Assembly (NCBI RefSeq): GCF_001646665.1
Contig: NZ_LWBU01000035.1
Span: 62,001-126,000, forward strand
Reading direction: 5' to 3'
DNA from: Streptomyces noursei
Lineage (GTDB): Bacteria; Actinomycetota; Actinomycetes; Streptomycetales; Streptomycetaceae
Length of the DNA: 64,000 bases
Shown: piece after piece, positions 1-8,740 of the stretch
Position numbering within the stretch: position 1 is the stretch's first letter
How the letters are laid out: each line of letters opens with the position of its first letter
The notes under the pieces: model-generated
What the model was told of the DNA's origin: nothing
Databases searched by the model: none
What the model saw: the letters and a program-made list of their open reading frames with translations, nothing else
Translations under genes and position numbers: made by a program

Positions 1-890
1 ACCGGTGACACGGGCAGAGCGGCGGCCGCGGTGGCCACGTCGACCCGCGAACCGACCCGGGACGCGATGTCCTGGAACGGTACGGGCCGGCCGGCGGCGT
101 CCAGGGCGATCACCTCACCGTCGAGGACGAACCGGTCCCCCGGCAGCTCCCGCGCGGCAGCGGTGATCTCCGGCAGCCGGTCGGTGATGTCGTCGAGCGA
201 CCGGGTGTAGAGACGGACCTCGTCACCGGCGCGGTGCACCTGCACCCGGATGCCGTCGAGCTTCTCCTCGACAACGCAGGGCCCGAGCGCGGCGATGGCC
301 TCGGTGACGCTCTTGGCGCTGTGCGCCAGCATCGGATGGACCGGGCTGCCCACCCGCAGCTGGAACCGCTCCAGCACGGCCGGCCCCTCGGCGAGCAGTG
401 CCTGGGCCACCCGCGGCAGGGACCCCTCCAGCATCACGGCCCGCCGTACGTCGGCGGCGGGCGCCGCTGCCGCCTTGGCGACGCCTTCGAGGGCGACGGC
501 GTCCAGCGCCCCCTGCCGGACCTCTCCGGTCAGCAGCCGCACGAGGAACTGCTGCTCCGTCTCCGTGGCGGCACCCATCAGCTCCCTCACCAGCCGTTGC
601 CGCTCCGCCTGGGCCCCGGCGCCGGCGACCTCCGCGAGCGCGGTCAGGGCCGCGTCGGTGTCGGCCACGGTGAGGGTGGCGGTGTCCGCTGGCGGGACGG
701 GCACCTTGAGGGTGCTCCAGCCGACCCCGATCCGTCCCTGCGGCAGCCGTCCCGCGAGGTAGGCGATGACCAGGGGCGCCTCCTCGGGCGAGGTCGCGGC
801 GAACAGACCGGCCAGTGCGGCGATCTTGGCGGAGCGGGCGGAGGTGGCGGCGACCTGGTCGGAGACCTCCGCGAGGCGGGCCAGCAGCAT
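1..890 (-). CDS. lig: ATP-dependent DNA ligase, N-terminal part (cut by window edge)
   Basis: Seals nicks in duplex DNA using ATP through an enzyme-AMP intermediate, in addition to the essential NAD-dependent LigA. About 296 residues are visible; the family is about 510 residues, so the oligonucleotide-binding domain lies beyond position 1. The adenylation motif EEKLDGIR is present with the nucleophilic lysine near residue 210, and motif III (LDGEVIAL) follows. The first 180 residues form the helical DNA-binding domain typical of archaeal-type ligases. I chose the ATG at 890 because the protein then begins MLLARLAEVS, as I recall for Streptomyces homologues. It is divergent from the PI-PLC gene. 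The family call is firm; a role in repair is inferred. Confidence 0.9.
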   Translation of the reverse strand, partial: MLLARLAEVSDQVAATSARSAKIAALAGLFAATSPEEAPLVIAYLAGRLPQGRIGVGWSTLKVPVPPADTATLTVADTDAALTALAEVAGAGAQAERQRLVRELMGAATETEQQFLVRLLTGEVRQGALDAVALEGVAKAAAAPAADVRRAVMLEGSLPRVAQALLAEGPAVLERFQLRVGSPVHPMLAHSAKSVTEAIAALGPCVVEEKLDGIRVQVHRAGDEVRLYTRSLDDITDRLPEITAAARELPGDRFVLDGEVIALDAAGRPVPFQDIASRVGSRVDVATAAAALPVSP

Positions 891-1297
891 GCCGCTATGG
901 TGCACGTCCCGGGCGTCCGGCGCACGCGGGCGCACCACCCGAGGCCCGGAACGGCGCCCTCTCCGACCGGAAGGGCACCTGTCGGGGCGGGACACCCCTA
1001 CCGCGTGCGACCACGGGGGCGGCTAACGTCCGGCTGTACGGCTCGCGGCGGATGTGCGCGGCCCCGGTTGCCCCGCGATCGCCCCCGGCCGGCAGGAGCA
1101 CCGGGCTCTTCGGACGTTCCGCTCACCCGGCCGCGCCGGGCGTCCGCGCGTCACCCCGGTAGCCGGCAGCCCGTACCCGTACGCAATATCGGCCCGTTCG
1201 TGCGACCGCTGCCGCCAGGTCTCCCCTCGTTCAGACAACTGCCCTACGCTGCGCTCGACTTGAGGAACTCCAGGACCTCGAACCGAGCAGGGGGCTC
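891..1297. other. Divergent intergenic region, no gene seen
   Basis: These 407 bases separate the ligase start from the PI-PLC start and must hold both promoters. No reading frame here has a ribosome binding site and convincing protein composition. I see no strong hairpin or repeat. Confidence 0.5.
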
Positions 1298-2362
1298 ATG
1301 ATGAAGGCGTCGCGCACCGCGATGACAGCCGTGTCCGCCGTGTTGGCCGGTGCCCTGTCGCTCGGGGTCGCCCCGGGCCAGGCCCGCTCCACCATGTCCG
1401 CCTCCTTCGATCCGGGGCAGTCGGCCTACTCGGACTCCACCGGGGTGGGCGTCCACAACGCCTACGAGAAGGCCAAATACCCTTTCTTCGCCGACGCCTT
1501 GGACTCGGGTGCGGGGATGCTGGAGATCGACGTGTGGACCAACGCGTTCGGCAGGTCCTGGCGGGTGTCCCACAGCAACCCGCTCGGCAACGACAACAAC
1601 TGCGAGAACGCAGCGCACGCCGGCGAGTTGCGCACCAAGCCGAGGAACCAGGACCTCGCCGGATGTCTCGCGGACATCCGGGCGTGGCACGACGCCCACC
1701 CGGGGCACCGGCCGGTCCTGCTCAAGCTCGAGTTGAAGGACGGGTTCCAGGCCAAGAGCGGCCGGGGTCCGGCGGCGCTGGACGCCCTGCTGACCGCCCG
1801 GCTGGGTGACGCGCTGTTCCGGCCGGCGGACCTGGCCGGAGGTCACCCCGACCTGGACACCGCCGCACGGACCGACGGGTGGCCGGCGCGCTCCGCCATG
1901 GCGGGGAAGTTCGTGGTCGAGCTCATCCCGGGGACCGTCGAGGAGGACAACCCGCTCGACACCCTGTGGACCGACCGCGAGTACGCCACCCACCTGAAGA
2001 ACCTGGCCGCCGCCGGGCGGCTGCGGGAGGCCGCCGCGTTCCCCGCCGTGCACCACGCCGCCACGGGTGACCCGCGCACCCGGTACGCCGACACCGGGAT
2101 ACGCCCCTGGTTCGTCGTCTTCGACGGTGACGCCTCCGCCTATGCGGCCGGGTCCATCGACACCGGCTGGTACGACAGCCGCCACTACCTGGTGGTGATG
2201 ACAGACGCCCACAACGTGGCACCCGCCATCGACGGCACCAGTCCGACGGAGCCTCAGGCCCGCGAGCGGGTCGCGCTGCTCGCCGGCCGACACGCCAGCG
2301 TCGTATCGGCCGACTGGTACCCGCTTCCCGCCGTGCTGGCGACCGTCCTCCCACGCGGCTGA
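1298..2362 (+). CDS. Secreted Ca2+-dependent phosphatidylinositol-specific phospholipase C-like protein
   Basis: Predicted extracellular enzyme cleaving phosphoinositides or a related phosphodiester. The 354-residue product starts MMKASRTAM and has a Sec signal peptide with a hydrophobic core over about residues 8-27 and a likely cleavage after an Ala-rich stretch. The mature part has the PI-PLC-C1-like signature GVHNAYEKAKYPFF followed by LEIDVW (metal-binding Glu/Asp), then SHSNPLGNDNNC, LLKLELKD and, near the C-terminus, the barrel segment VVSADWYP. These fit the bacterial PI-PLC-C1 (PF16670-type) family rather than the small Bacillus PI-PLC. A G-rich binding site lies just upstream. Two ATG codons in tandem (1298, 1301) are possible starts. 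The physiological substrate is unknown. Confidence 0.8.
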   Translation: MMKASRTAMTAVSAVLAGALSLGVAPGQARSTMSASFDPGQSAYSDSTGVGVHNAYEKAKYPFFADALDSGAGMLEIDVWTNAFGRSWRVSHSNPLGNDNNCENAAHAGELRTKPRNQDLAGCLADIRAWHDAHPGHRPVLLKLELKDGFQAKSGRGPAALDALLTARLGDALFRPADLAGGHPDLDTAARTDGWPARSAMAGKFVVELIPGTVEEDNPLDTLWTDREYATHLKNLAAAGRLREAAAFPAVHHAATGDPRTRYADTGIRPWFVVFDGDASAYAAGSIDTGWYDSRHYLVVMTDAHNVAPAIDGTSPTEPQARERVALLAGRHASVVSADWYPLPAVLATVLPRG

Positions 2363-2542
2363 CCCGCGGACGTACGCGGGCGCAGCGACATGCGCGGGAA
2401 CCGCGACGTACACGGGCGCCGCGAGTCGCGGGGGTCTTCCGCCTCGCGGCGCGGCCTGCCCCGGACCCCGGTCGGGGCCGGAACGCACCAGCGCCCGCCC
2501 GTAGGGCGCCGCGTGGCCGGGCACGACGTGCCGCACATCGGC

Positions 2543-3415
2543 CTAGCCGGCCCGCACCGCCCTCCGCCTGCCCAGGCGGAGGCGGTGCAGCAGGCGGGTG
2601 CGTTCGGGTCCGCGCCGCACCCGCGGGGGTGGGGTACCGGTGCCGTCGGGCCGGGGAGCGGGCCGGAGCGCCCGTGCGTCCTCCAGCGCCAGCGCCAGAC
2701 TCATCCGGTGCCAGAGGATCTCGTCCGGATCGTCCGCCAGGCGGAGCCGGTCGACGATGTCCCGGGCGGCCAGGGATTCGGGCCGTGGGTGTGCGGGAGC
2801 CGGGCGGAGCAGGTCGAGGTGTGCGCGCTCATGGGGATCACCGACCACCTCGGCGACGTCGTCCGGGGCGAGGAGCGACGCGATGGCCGCGGCGGCCTCC
2901 CAGGGGTCGTCGGTCCGGCGGAGCAGGAGGCCCAGTCGTCGTGCCCGCCAGTTGCGCGCCCGGACGTCCTCCCCCGCTTCGAGCCGGCTGCGCACGGAGG
3001 CGGGAAGCCGGCCGGTGAGCAGTTGGGGATGCCCGTCGGCGAACTCCCTGACCTCACCCGCGACGTAGAGCCACACCACCGCGCGGTAACGGTTGAGGTA
3101 GAACGCGACCGGGCTGAGGTGCCCCGTCCTGACCAGCTTGGTGAACCGGTCGCCCGTGATCGAGGCGAGCTCGGCCGCCCCCGCAGTACCGACGGTCCGG
3201 ACGCGGTCGCGCAGTCCGGCAGGGAAGTCGGGCGCGGCGCGCAGCCGCGCGATCTCCTCCGCGGCCACCCGCGGCCGCCCGCCGTCGGCCCCGGGCAGGG
3301 TTCGCACGTGACCCAGCTGGACGGCGAGGTCGAACTCGTTCCTCCTCAGCTCCAGTTGCTGCGCGGCGCGCCCGTAGGCGACCGTGGGCGCGGTGACTGC
3401 TTCCTTGACCTGCAT
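2543..3415 (-). CDS. DUF6397-like protein of unknown function
   Basis: A 290-residue soluble protein. Its N-terminus (about residues 10-60: AAQQLELRRNEFDLAVQLGH, then GRPRVAAEEIARL) looks like an excisionase-type or MerR-like winged helix, in which a helix-turn-helix is followed by a strand naming the substrate. Residues 80-190 repeat a second similar unit (ASITGDRFTKLVRTG). The C-terminal 50 residues are Pro/Arg-rich and probably disordered. From memory this architecture matches the Streptomyces DUF6397 family; I cannot confirm it here. A GGGGGAG binding site precedes the ATG. It converges with the PI-PLC gene across a 180-base spacer. DNA binding is inferred only from the fold-like pattern. 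Confidence 0.6.
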   Translation of the reverse strand: MQVKEAVTAPTVAYGRAAQQLELRRNEFDLAVQLGHVRTLPGADGGRPRVAAEEIARLRAAPDFPAGLRDRVRTVGTAGAAELASITGDRFTKLVRTGHLSPVAFYLNRYRAVVWLYVAGEVREFADGHPQLLTGRLPASVRSRLEAGEDVRARNWRARRLGLLLRRTDDPWEAAAAIASLLAPDDVAEVVGDPHERAHLDLLRPAPAHPRPESLAARDIVDRLRLADDPDEILWHRMSLALALEDARALRPAPRPDGTGTPPPRVRRGPERTRLLHRLRLGRRRAVRAG

Positions 3416-3656
3416 GACGGCTCCCCCGTGAGGTTCGACTACGCTGAGTCACGAAGGTAGCGCGAGCGGGCCGATCCGCGTCCGGCCTGTGGATAACCTC
3501 GGCCGGACACGGAATCGCCCCTGGTCACCGGTAACAAGTGGACGGGCGACAGGTGCCGGGCGACAGGCGACCACTCGGCGATCGCCGGGCACGTGCACCG
3601 GTCGTCGTCACCGATGGGCGGTCACCCTTCGCGAGTCCGGTCACCGGCGTCGGTGG

Positions 3657-4070
3657 TCAGCGGTCGGTGAGTGCCGCCTCGCCGGGCTGCCGGGCGGCGA
3701 CGGCAAGGTGCTCCCCGACCCGGTTGACGAGGAGTGTCATCTCGTAGGCGACCTGGCCGACATCGGCCTCGGCAGCCGTGAGGACGCACAGGCAGCTGCC
3801 CTCGCCCGCCGCAGTGACGAAGAGCATCGCGTCGTCGAACTCGACCATCGTCTGGCGTGCCCTGCCCACGCCGAAGTGCCGCCCGGAACCCCGCGCGAGG
3901 CTGTGCAGCCCCGAGGAGACCGCCGCGAGATGCTCGGCGTCCTCCCTCGCCAGCCCGGTGCTCGCACCGGTGACCAGCCCGTCGTTGGACAGCACCAGTG
4001 CGTGACTGATGTGTTCGACCCGCTTCGTCAGGTCGTCCAGGAGCCAGTCGAGTCCTTTGTCCAGAGCCAT
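3657..4070 (-). CDS. Roadblock/LC7 domain protein (CvnB-like)
   Basis: A 137-residue single-domain Roadblock/LC7 protein. The pattern LDWLLDDLTKRVEHISHALVLSNDGL, then VSSGLHSLARGSGRHF, then VEFDDAMLFVTAAGEGSCL and a closing GEHL helix is the MglB/CvnB layout. CvnB proteins act with the small GTPase CvnD, by analogy with MglB as activating protein for MglA. It lies 141 bases downstream of a CvnD-type GTPase on the same strand, so the two are probably co-transcribed. No CvnA kinase or CvnC (DUF742) gene is next to them, so this is a detached pair rather than a full conservon. A GGGAGGAC site precedes the ATG. Confidence 0.85.
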   Translation of the reverse strand: MALDKGLDWLLDDLTKRVEHISHALVLSNDGLVTGASTGLAREDAEHLAAVSSGLHSLARGSGRHFGVGRARQTMVEFDDAMLFVTAAGEGSCLCVLTAAEADVGQVAYEMTLLVNRVGEHLAVAARQPGEAALTDR

Positions 4071-4211
4071 GTCCGGTCCTCCCCGTTCCGCACGTTCCCC
4101 GCTGTCACGTAAGCCTTACGCACTGACGTGGGCAGGGCAAGGACTCCTGCGGCCGGGCGGGAGCGGTGAAACGATCCACCGGAGCACGGCACGGTGGTAC
4201 GGGGCAGGCTC

Positions 4212-4820
4212 CTACGTGACGGAGTCGAGCATCCGGGCGGTGTGCACGCGCCCGGCGTACTCGACGAGTCGCACCAGGACTTCCTTGCCCGAGTCCCGAT
4301 CGCGTGCGTCGCACAGGACGACCGGCGTGCCGCGGTCGAGATCGAGCGCGCGCGACACGTCGTGCGCGCCGTGAGCCCTGGCTCCCGCGAAGCAGTTCAC
4401 CGCGACGACGAACGGGATGCGGCGGTGCTCGAAGTAGTCGACCGCCGGGAAGCAGGCGTCCAGGCGTCGTGTGTCGGCGAGCACGACGGCGCCGAGCGCT
4501 CCTTGGGACAACTCGTCCCAGAGGAACCAGAACCGGTCCTGGCCGGGGGTGCCGAAGAGGTAGAGCGACAGGCCCGGACGCATGGTGATGCGCCCGAAGT
4601 CCATGGCGACGGTGGTCGTCGTCTTCCGATCCACTCCCCCGGTGTCGTCGACCAGTTGTCCGGCCCGGGTGAGCGGCTCCTCGGTGCGCAGCGGCCGGAT
4701 CTCACTGACCGCGCCCACCAGGGTGGTCTTGCCGACGCCGAAGCCACCGGAGACCAGGATCTTCAGGGCGAGGTCGGTGGTGTCGGTGTCCATGCCGGTG
4801 TCGGACCGCTCGGAGGCCAT
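4212..4820 (-). CDS. Ras-like small GTPase of the conservon CvnD type
   Basis: A 202-residue GTP-binding protein. The P-loop is GGFGVGKTT (about residues 25-33), switch I lies around KTTTTVAMDFG, and the switch II region reads LYLFGTPGQDRFWFLW. These are hallmarks of the CvnD/MglA-like actinobacterial GTPases. It has no lipidation signal or membrane segment, so it is probably recruited to the membrane by partners. The neighbouring downstream gene is a CvnB-like Roadblock protein. The gene order D then B differs from the canonical A-B-C-D. An AGGAG site supports the ATG at 4820; a second in-frame Met ten codons later is possible. Confidence 0.88.
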   Translation of the reverse strand: MASERSDTGMDTDTTDLALKILVSGGFGVGKTTLVGAVSEIRPLRTEEPLTRAGQLVDDTGGVDRKTTTTVAMDFGRITMRPGLSLYLFGTPGQDRFWFLWDELSQGALGAVVLADTRRLDACFPAVDYFEHRRIPFVVAVNCFAGARAHGAHDVSRALDLDRGTPVVLCDARDRDSGKEVLVRLVEYAGRVHTARMLDSVT

Positions 4821-5228
4821 GGATCACTCCTCTCAGGAGTGGGCTCGGGTCGGCAGCCAGTGCGTCCGGTGCCGGCACGAGGACCAGCACAGACGTCCTG
4901 GGAGAGGCCAGCAGTATGGCAAGCGGGGCGCCCGGCCCGGGCGATGCGACCACACTTGACCGATGTGACCGTCGCGGCCCCGGGGGATGCCCACATGGGT
5001 GCGTGAATCGACAGGCCCGGCGACCGTCCGCAGGACGGTGGGGGACGGCGGGGCGCGGACGGCGACTTGCGGAGGGCGGGGGGCGCGGACGGCGGCGGGG
5101 GATGCGGGGTATTCGTCGTGGGCCGAGGGGTACCCGCCGCCCTGAACCGCGGACGGCTTTCGATCGGCGGACCGGGAACCGACAAGGCCTGTGGGGGCGC
5201 GGCGGATCCTGCTCAGGAGGTGGCTTCC
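4821..5228. other. Divergent intergenic region with a small hairpin and short direct repeats
   Basis: These 408 bases separate the CvnD-like GTPase from the rightward hydrolase gene. They contain a 7-bp perfect inverted repeat ACCGTCC-GCA-GGACGGT (5023-5039) and a G-rich stretch in which GGCGCGGACGGCG occurs twice (around 5052 and 5085). No supported gene is seen. Confidence 0.4.
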
Positions 5229-5906
5229 ATGGCGAGGGCATCACAGGCGGTCTCCATCACCGCCGGCCCGGTCACGCTGGCCGGCGATCTGGTCCTGCCC
5301 CCCGCGGCCTCGGGCCTGGTGGCCTTCGCGCACGGGAGCGGCAGTTCGCGCCACAGTCCCAGGAACCGCGCGGTGGCGGAGGTCCTCCAGGACGCGGGGC
5401 TGGGGACCCTGCTGATGGACCTGCTCACCGCGGGCGAGGAGCGGATCGACATGGTCACCGCCGAGCTCCGGTTCGACATCCCGCTGCTCGGAGGGAGGGT
5501 GACCGTGGCGGTCGACTGGCTGCACGAGCGACCGGAGACCAGCGGACTCCCGGTGGGCCTGTTCGGCGCCAGTACGGGTGCGGCGGCCGCGCTGGTGGCG
5601 GCCGCGGCGAGACCGGAGCGGGTGCGTGCCGTGGTGTCGCGCGGCGGGCGCCCGGATCTCGCGGACGACGCTCTCCCCGGTGTGCGGGCGCCGGTCCTGC
5701 TCGTGGTCGGCGGTCGTGACCACGAGGTGCTGCGGCTGAACGAGGAGGCGGCGCGGCGGTTGACCGCTCCGTGCCTGCTCCGAGTGGTCCCCGGGGCCAC
5801 GCACCTGTTCGAGGAACCGGGGACGCTGGAGCAGGCGGCGGAGGCCGCGCGGGACTGGTTCCTCGACATGCGGCCCGGCGGGGAAGCACCGGCACGCCCT
5901 GCCTGA
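5229..5906 (+). CDS. Dienelactone-hydrolase-like alpha/beta hydrolase
   Basis: A 225-residue cytoplasmic alpha/beta hydrolase. It opens with a strand pair (VSITAGPVTLAGDLVLP), an FAHGSGSSRHSPRN oxyanion loop and a nucleophile elbow of unusual form, LFGASTGAAAA, where Ser is in G-A-S-T-G. An acidic strand end follows (LLVVGGRDHEVL) and a catalytic His in GATHLFEEPG. This pattern is common in Streptomyces genes annotated as dienelactone hydrolases and sometimes fused to phosphoribosyltransferases; no such fusion is present here. AGGAGG sits 8 bases before the ATG, which fixes the start. The substrate cannot be inferred. Confidence 0.82.
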   Translation: MARASQAVSITAGPVTLAGDLVLPPAASGLVAFAHGSGSSRHSPRNRAVAEVLQDAGLGTLLMDLLTAGEERIDMVTAELRFDIPLLGGRVTVAVDWLHERPETSGLPVGLFGASTGAAAALVAAAARPERVRAVVSRGGRPDLADDALPGVRAPVLLVVGGRDHEVLRLNEEAARRLTAPCLLRVVPGATHLFEEPGTLEQAAEAARDWFLDMRPGGEAPARPA

Positions 5907-6008
5907 GGGCCCCCAGGCTGTCGATCGCCTCCCGCACAGTCTCTTCTTCGTGCCGCGCTCGAACACGTGCGCCGGACCGGTAGGCCACGCGTGGGGGATC
6001 ATGTCCTC

Positions 6009-6611
6009 ATGGCCGATGACCGCACAGAGGTGCAGGAGTTCTTCACCGCCCGCGCGGCGGACTGGGACACCCGGTTCCCGGACGACGGGCCGCGATACGC
6101 GGCCGCCGTGGCCGCCATGGGGCTGCGCCCGGGCGGCGCGGTGCTCGACGCGGGGTGCGGCACCGGCCGTGCGCTCCCGTACCTGCGTGCGGCCGTGGGC
6201 GCGGGCGGCACGGTCGTCGGGCTGGACCTGACGCCCGCCATGCTCGCCGCCGCGGTACGGGCGGGGCGCGCGGGCCAGGGGGCCCTGCTGCTGGGCGACG
6301 TGGGGCGGCTGCCTCTCCGCGACGGGGTACTGGACGCGGTCTTCGGCGCGGGGCTCGTCTCGCACCTGGCCCGGCCCGAGGAGGACCTGCGGGAACTGGC
6401 CCGGGCGGTCCGGCCGGGTGGCCGCCTTGCCCTGTTCCACCCGGTGGGCCGCGCGGCGCTGGCCGCCCGGCACGGGCGGCGGGTCACCGCCGACGACCTG
6501 CGGGCCCAGCCGAACCTGCGACGGCTGCTGGCCGCGTCGGGCTGGCGGATGATCTCCTACGTGGACGAGGACGACCGTTTCCTCGCCCTCGCCGACCGGG
6601 TCGCGGGCTGA
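6009..6611 (+). CDS. Class I SAM-dependent methyltransferase
   Basis: A 200-residue single-domain methyltransferase. Motif I is VLDAGCGTGRALPYL (about residues 43-57), motif II is VVGLDLTPAML with the acidic residue that binds the SAM ribose, and the post-II loop is GDVGRLPLRDGVLDAVF. RPGGRLALFHPVG is the usual strand after the HxxRPEED helix. The C-terminus (LLAASGWRMISYVDEDDRFLALA) resembles Ubi/methyltransferase-11 proteins. I chose the ATG at 6009, as it leaves the usual short helix DRTEVQEFFTARAADWDTRF before motif I. It is probably independent of the upstream hydrolase (102-base gap). The acceptor is unknown. Confidence 0.85.
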   Translation: MADDRTEVQEFFTARAADWDTRFPDDGPRYAAAVAAMGLRPGGAVLDAGCGTGRALPYLRAAVGAGGTVVGLDLTPAMLAAAVRAGRAGQGALLLGDVGRLPLRDGVLDAVFGAGLVSHLARPEEDLRELARAVRPGGRLALFHPVGRAALAARHGRRVTADDLRAQPNLRRLLAASGWRMISYVDEDDRFLALADRVAG

Positions 6612-6848
6612 CGGTCCGCACGCACGCGTGCACCCCGGCTGCACGGCACGGCGGAAGGGGTGGACGGCCGGAGGGGAAGCGCTGGACCGGCGGACGGCCG
6701 GACGGCCGCCGGCGCCGTGGTACCGGGGCCACGGGTCCGTGCGTACTCCTGCCGTCCCCTTCTGCGGGCGCGGATCGGACTCTACGTTGGAGGTCCAGAG
6801 TCGAGACACCGGCGGCCGGTGTCGCCGCACAGCGGGAAGGTGGGCCCC

Positions 6849-7193
6849 GTGTTCAACGGACTCCGCACGTTCTCCAGCGTCTTCAAGTCGGTCACCAGGG
6901 CGATCTTCGAACCCGTCTCGGCCTCCGGTGCGGCGAAGGGGGGCGCGGGCCGGCCGGGAGGAGCCGCCGGTTCGCGCGGGCACAACATCTTCGAGGCCGC
7001 CGCGGCCTATGTCGCCGCGTGCGCGGACGACGACCAGGACGGCATCGACGAGGCGGCGGGGTGGGTGTCGCCGGAGGCGCTGTCCTTCGGCGTGAGCGAA
7101 CTGGCGTGCCGCGCGGTCATCGCGCTGGCCCGCGAGCGTGACGAGTCGCCGCAGACCGTGGCCCGCAGCCTGATGGGGCTGCCCGCGGCGTGA
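6849..7193 (+). CDS. Conserved-looking small protein, unknown function
   Basis: A 114-residue soluble protein that I do not recognise. The GTG start has GGAAGG ten bases upstream. An amphipathic N-terminal segment (FNGLRTFSSVFKSVTRAIFEP) is followed by a Gly-rich linker (about residues 28-46). The folded part is alpha-helical and acidic (HNIFEAAAAYVAACADDDQDGIDEAAGWV), with a C-terminal helix ending in RSLMGLPAA. The second half could be a small helical adaptor; this is only an impression of secondary structure. Codon use is ordinary for the window, and the strong site and long helical stretches argue that the gene is real. Confidence 0.6.
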   Translation: MFNGLRTFSSVFKSVTRAIFEPVSASGAAKGGAGRPGGAAGSRGHNIFEAAAAYVAACADDDQDGIDEAAGWVSPEALSFGVSELACRAVIALARERDESPQTVARSLMGLPAA

Positions 7194-7357
7194 AGCGGCG
7201 CCCGGTGGCGTGCTCAGCGCCTGTGCGGGCGGCGGCCGCGCGCGTACCGACGTGTGCTGTCGCGCACCGGTGACGCCGTGATTGATGCGACCGGACCCTC
7301 GACGGGTGGGTTACTCGCTGGTTAAGGTGCGCCGACGCATGCTGGGAGGAGGCGGCC

Positions 7358-8413
7358 ATGACCGGTACGGAACCGGTGGACACGGATGTCGCGGACGACG
7401 ACGCACTGTACGTGCTGACCGCCGTGCTGCTGACGCCCGCGCAGTTCCCGAGCCTGCTCGGTGACGACTATCCCGAGGCGTGCGCGGCGCTCGGGCTGGA
7501 GCCGTACGCCGAGGGCTACGGGCTCGTGCTCGGCCAGGACGGCCAAGGAGCCCGCTGGACGGTCGTCGTCGACGACGTGTCACTGGTCGCCGTGGCGATC
7601 GCCTCGTGGGACTGCGGCATGGAGTACGACCTGTCGCCCGACGAGCGCAGTGTCGTCGTCGCCCTTCCGGGCTGGCCCGTCGCCCTGGCGGTCGCCGCGC
7701 CGCACGTGCCGGCACCGCACGATCCGGAGACCGGGCCGGGCGAGCCTCCGCCGCTGACGCCGCCGGACCCTTCCGGGTGGGGACCCGCGCAGCGCCGGCT
7801 CGGTGCCGACGCCGTGGCCCTGCAGTGGGCGGCGTGGCGGGACCAGCTCGGGGACGACGCCTTCGCCGGTACGGCGGGCACGGATGACGCGGCGTCGGCG
7901 GGGGCGGCCGGTGAGGGGGAGGCGTCCCGGGCGTCCGAGAAGCCGGGGCCGGCCGACGAGCGGGCACCGGGCGAGGGGGCCTCGGCCCAGGAGCCGCCGC
8001 AGCCCCCGTCGCGGCGGACGCCGGACGAAGAGCAGACACCGGACGACCAGCGGGCGCCGGGCGGACAGCAAGCGGACGGCGAGCAGCGGACGCCCGGCGA
8101 GCAGCAGGCGGGCGGTCCGCGTGCGCCCGGGGCCGACGGGGACGCGCAGGGTCCGCTGCAGCGGGTCCTGGCCGAGTTGCACGGCTACCTGGAGGAGCCG
8201 CCCCCTCCCGGCCGGGTGCGGTCGGGCTTCGCCCCGGGCGGGGCGCGCACCCTGCGGGCGGACGGGCCCGGCTGGTCGGTCGTCGCCCGGACGGACGACA
8301 TCGCCTTCGTCCTGCTGGACGAGATGCCTCGTGAGGTGCTGCCCATCGGGCGCGGGCCCCAGCTGCCGTCCTTGCTGGCCGCCCTGGACGCCATGGCGGT
8401 ACGCCCGGCCTGA
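7358..8413 (+). CDS. Two-domain protein with a long disordered repeat linker, unknown function
   Basis: A 351-residue protein with a clear GGGAGGAGG site. Residues 1-150 form a compact, hydrophobic-rich domain (YVLTAVLLTPAQFPSLLGDDYPEACAALGL, then WTVVVDDVSLVAVAIASWDCG). Residues about 160-265 are a low-complexity linker built from repeats of the form (R/E)-(T/A)-P-(G/D)-(E/D)-(E/Q)-Q, probably disordered. The last 90 residues are again folded and echo the first domain (WSVVARTDDIAFVLLDEMP against WTVVVDDVSLVAVAIASWD), which hints at an internal duplication. No signal peptide or membrane segment is seen. I do not recognise the family. Confidence 0.6.
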   Translation: MTGTEPVDTDVADDDALYVLTAVLLTPAQFPSLLGDDYPEACAALGLEPYAEGYGLVLGQDGQGARWTVVVDDVSLVAVAIASWDCGMEYDLSPDERSVVVALPGWPVALAVAAPHVPAPHDPETGPGEPPPLTPPDPSGWGPAQRRLGADAVALQWAAWRDQLGDDAFAGTAGTDDAASAGAAGEGEASRASEKPGPADERAPGEGASAQEPPQPPSRRTPDEEQTPDDQRAPGGQQADGEQRTPGEQQAGGPRAPGADGDAQGPLQRVLAELHGYLEEPPPPGRVRSGFAPGGARTLRADGPGWSVVARTDDIAFVLLDEMPREVLPIGRGPQLPSLLAALDAMAVRPA

Positions 8414-8489
8414 CGGGCGGATGAGCGGGCGGCCGTACGGCCGGGCGGGGGCGAACGGTCGCGCGTACGCGCGTCCCCCGGCGGACCGG

Positions 8490-8690
8490 TCAGCCGCTGG
8501 GCTCCTCCGGAGCGCCGTCCGCCGGCGTGTCCTCCGCGGGCGTCTTCCGCTCAAGGTCCTCGTCGTCGGTCGCCTCGGACACGTCCGGGTCCCAGTGGTC
8601 GGGGCCGCCGTCCGCCTGCTCGTCGGGCAGGTCCCTCGGGACTCCGGGCCCGGTCTCGCCCGCGCCGTCCAGCCGCTTGTCGTCGTCCAT
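8490..8690 (-). CDS. Small very acidic protein, unknown function
   Basis: A 66-residue protein starting MDDDKRLDGAG, rich in Asp, Glu, Pro and Gly, with almost no hydrophobic residues except DHWDPDVSEA. It is predicted to be intrinsically disordered. A GGAGGGAG site stands 5 bases before the ATG, which is the main reason for calling it. Its 3' end faces the end of the upstream unknown gene. Such short acidic proteins are frequent in Streptomyces; no function is known to me. Confidence 0.55.
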   Translation of the reverse strand: MDDDKRLDGAGETGPGVPRDLPDEQADGGPDHWDPDVSEATDDEDLERKTPAEDTPADGAPEEPSG

Positions 8691-8740
8691 GGTGTCTCCC
8701 TCCGGCGTTCCGGCCGAGCGGGTACCCGCGGATCCGCTGC

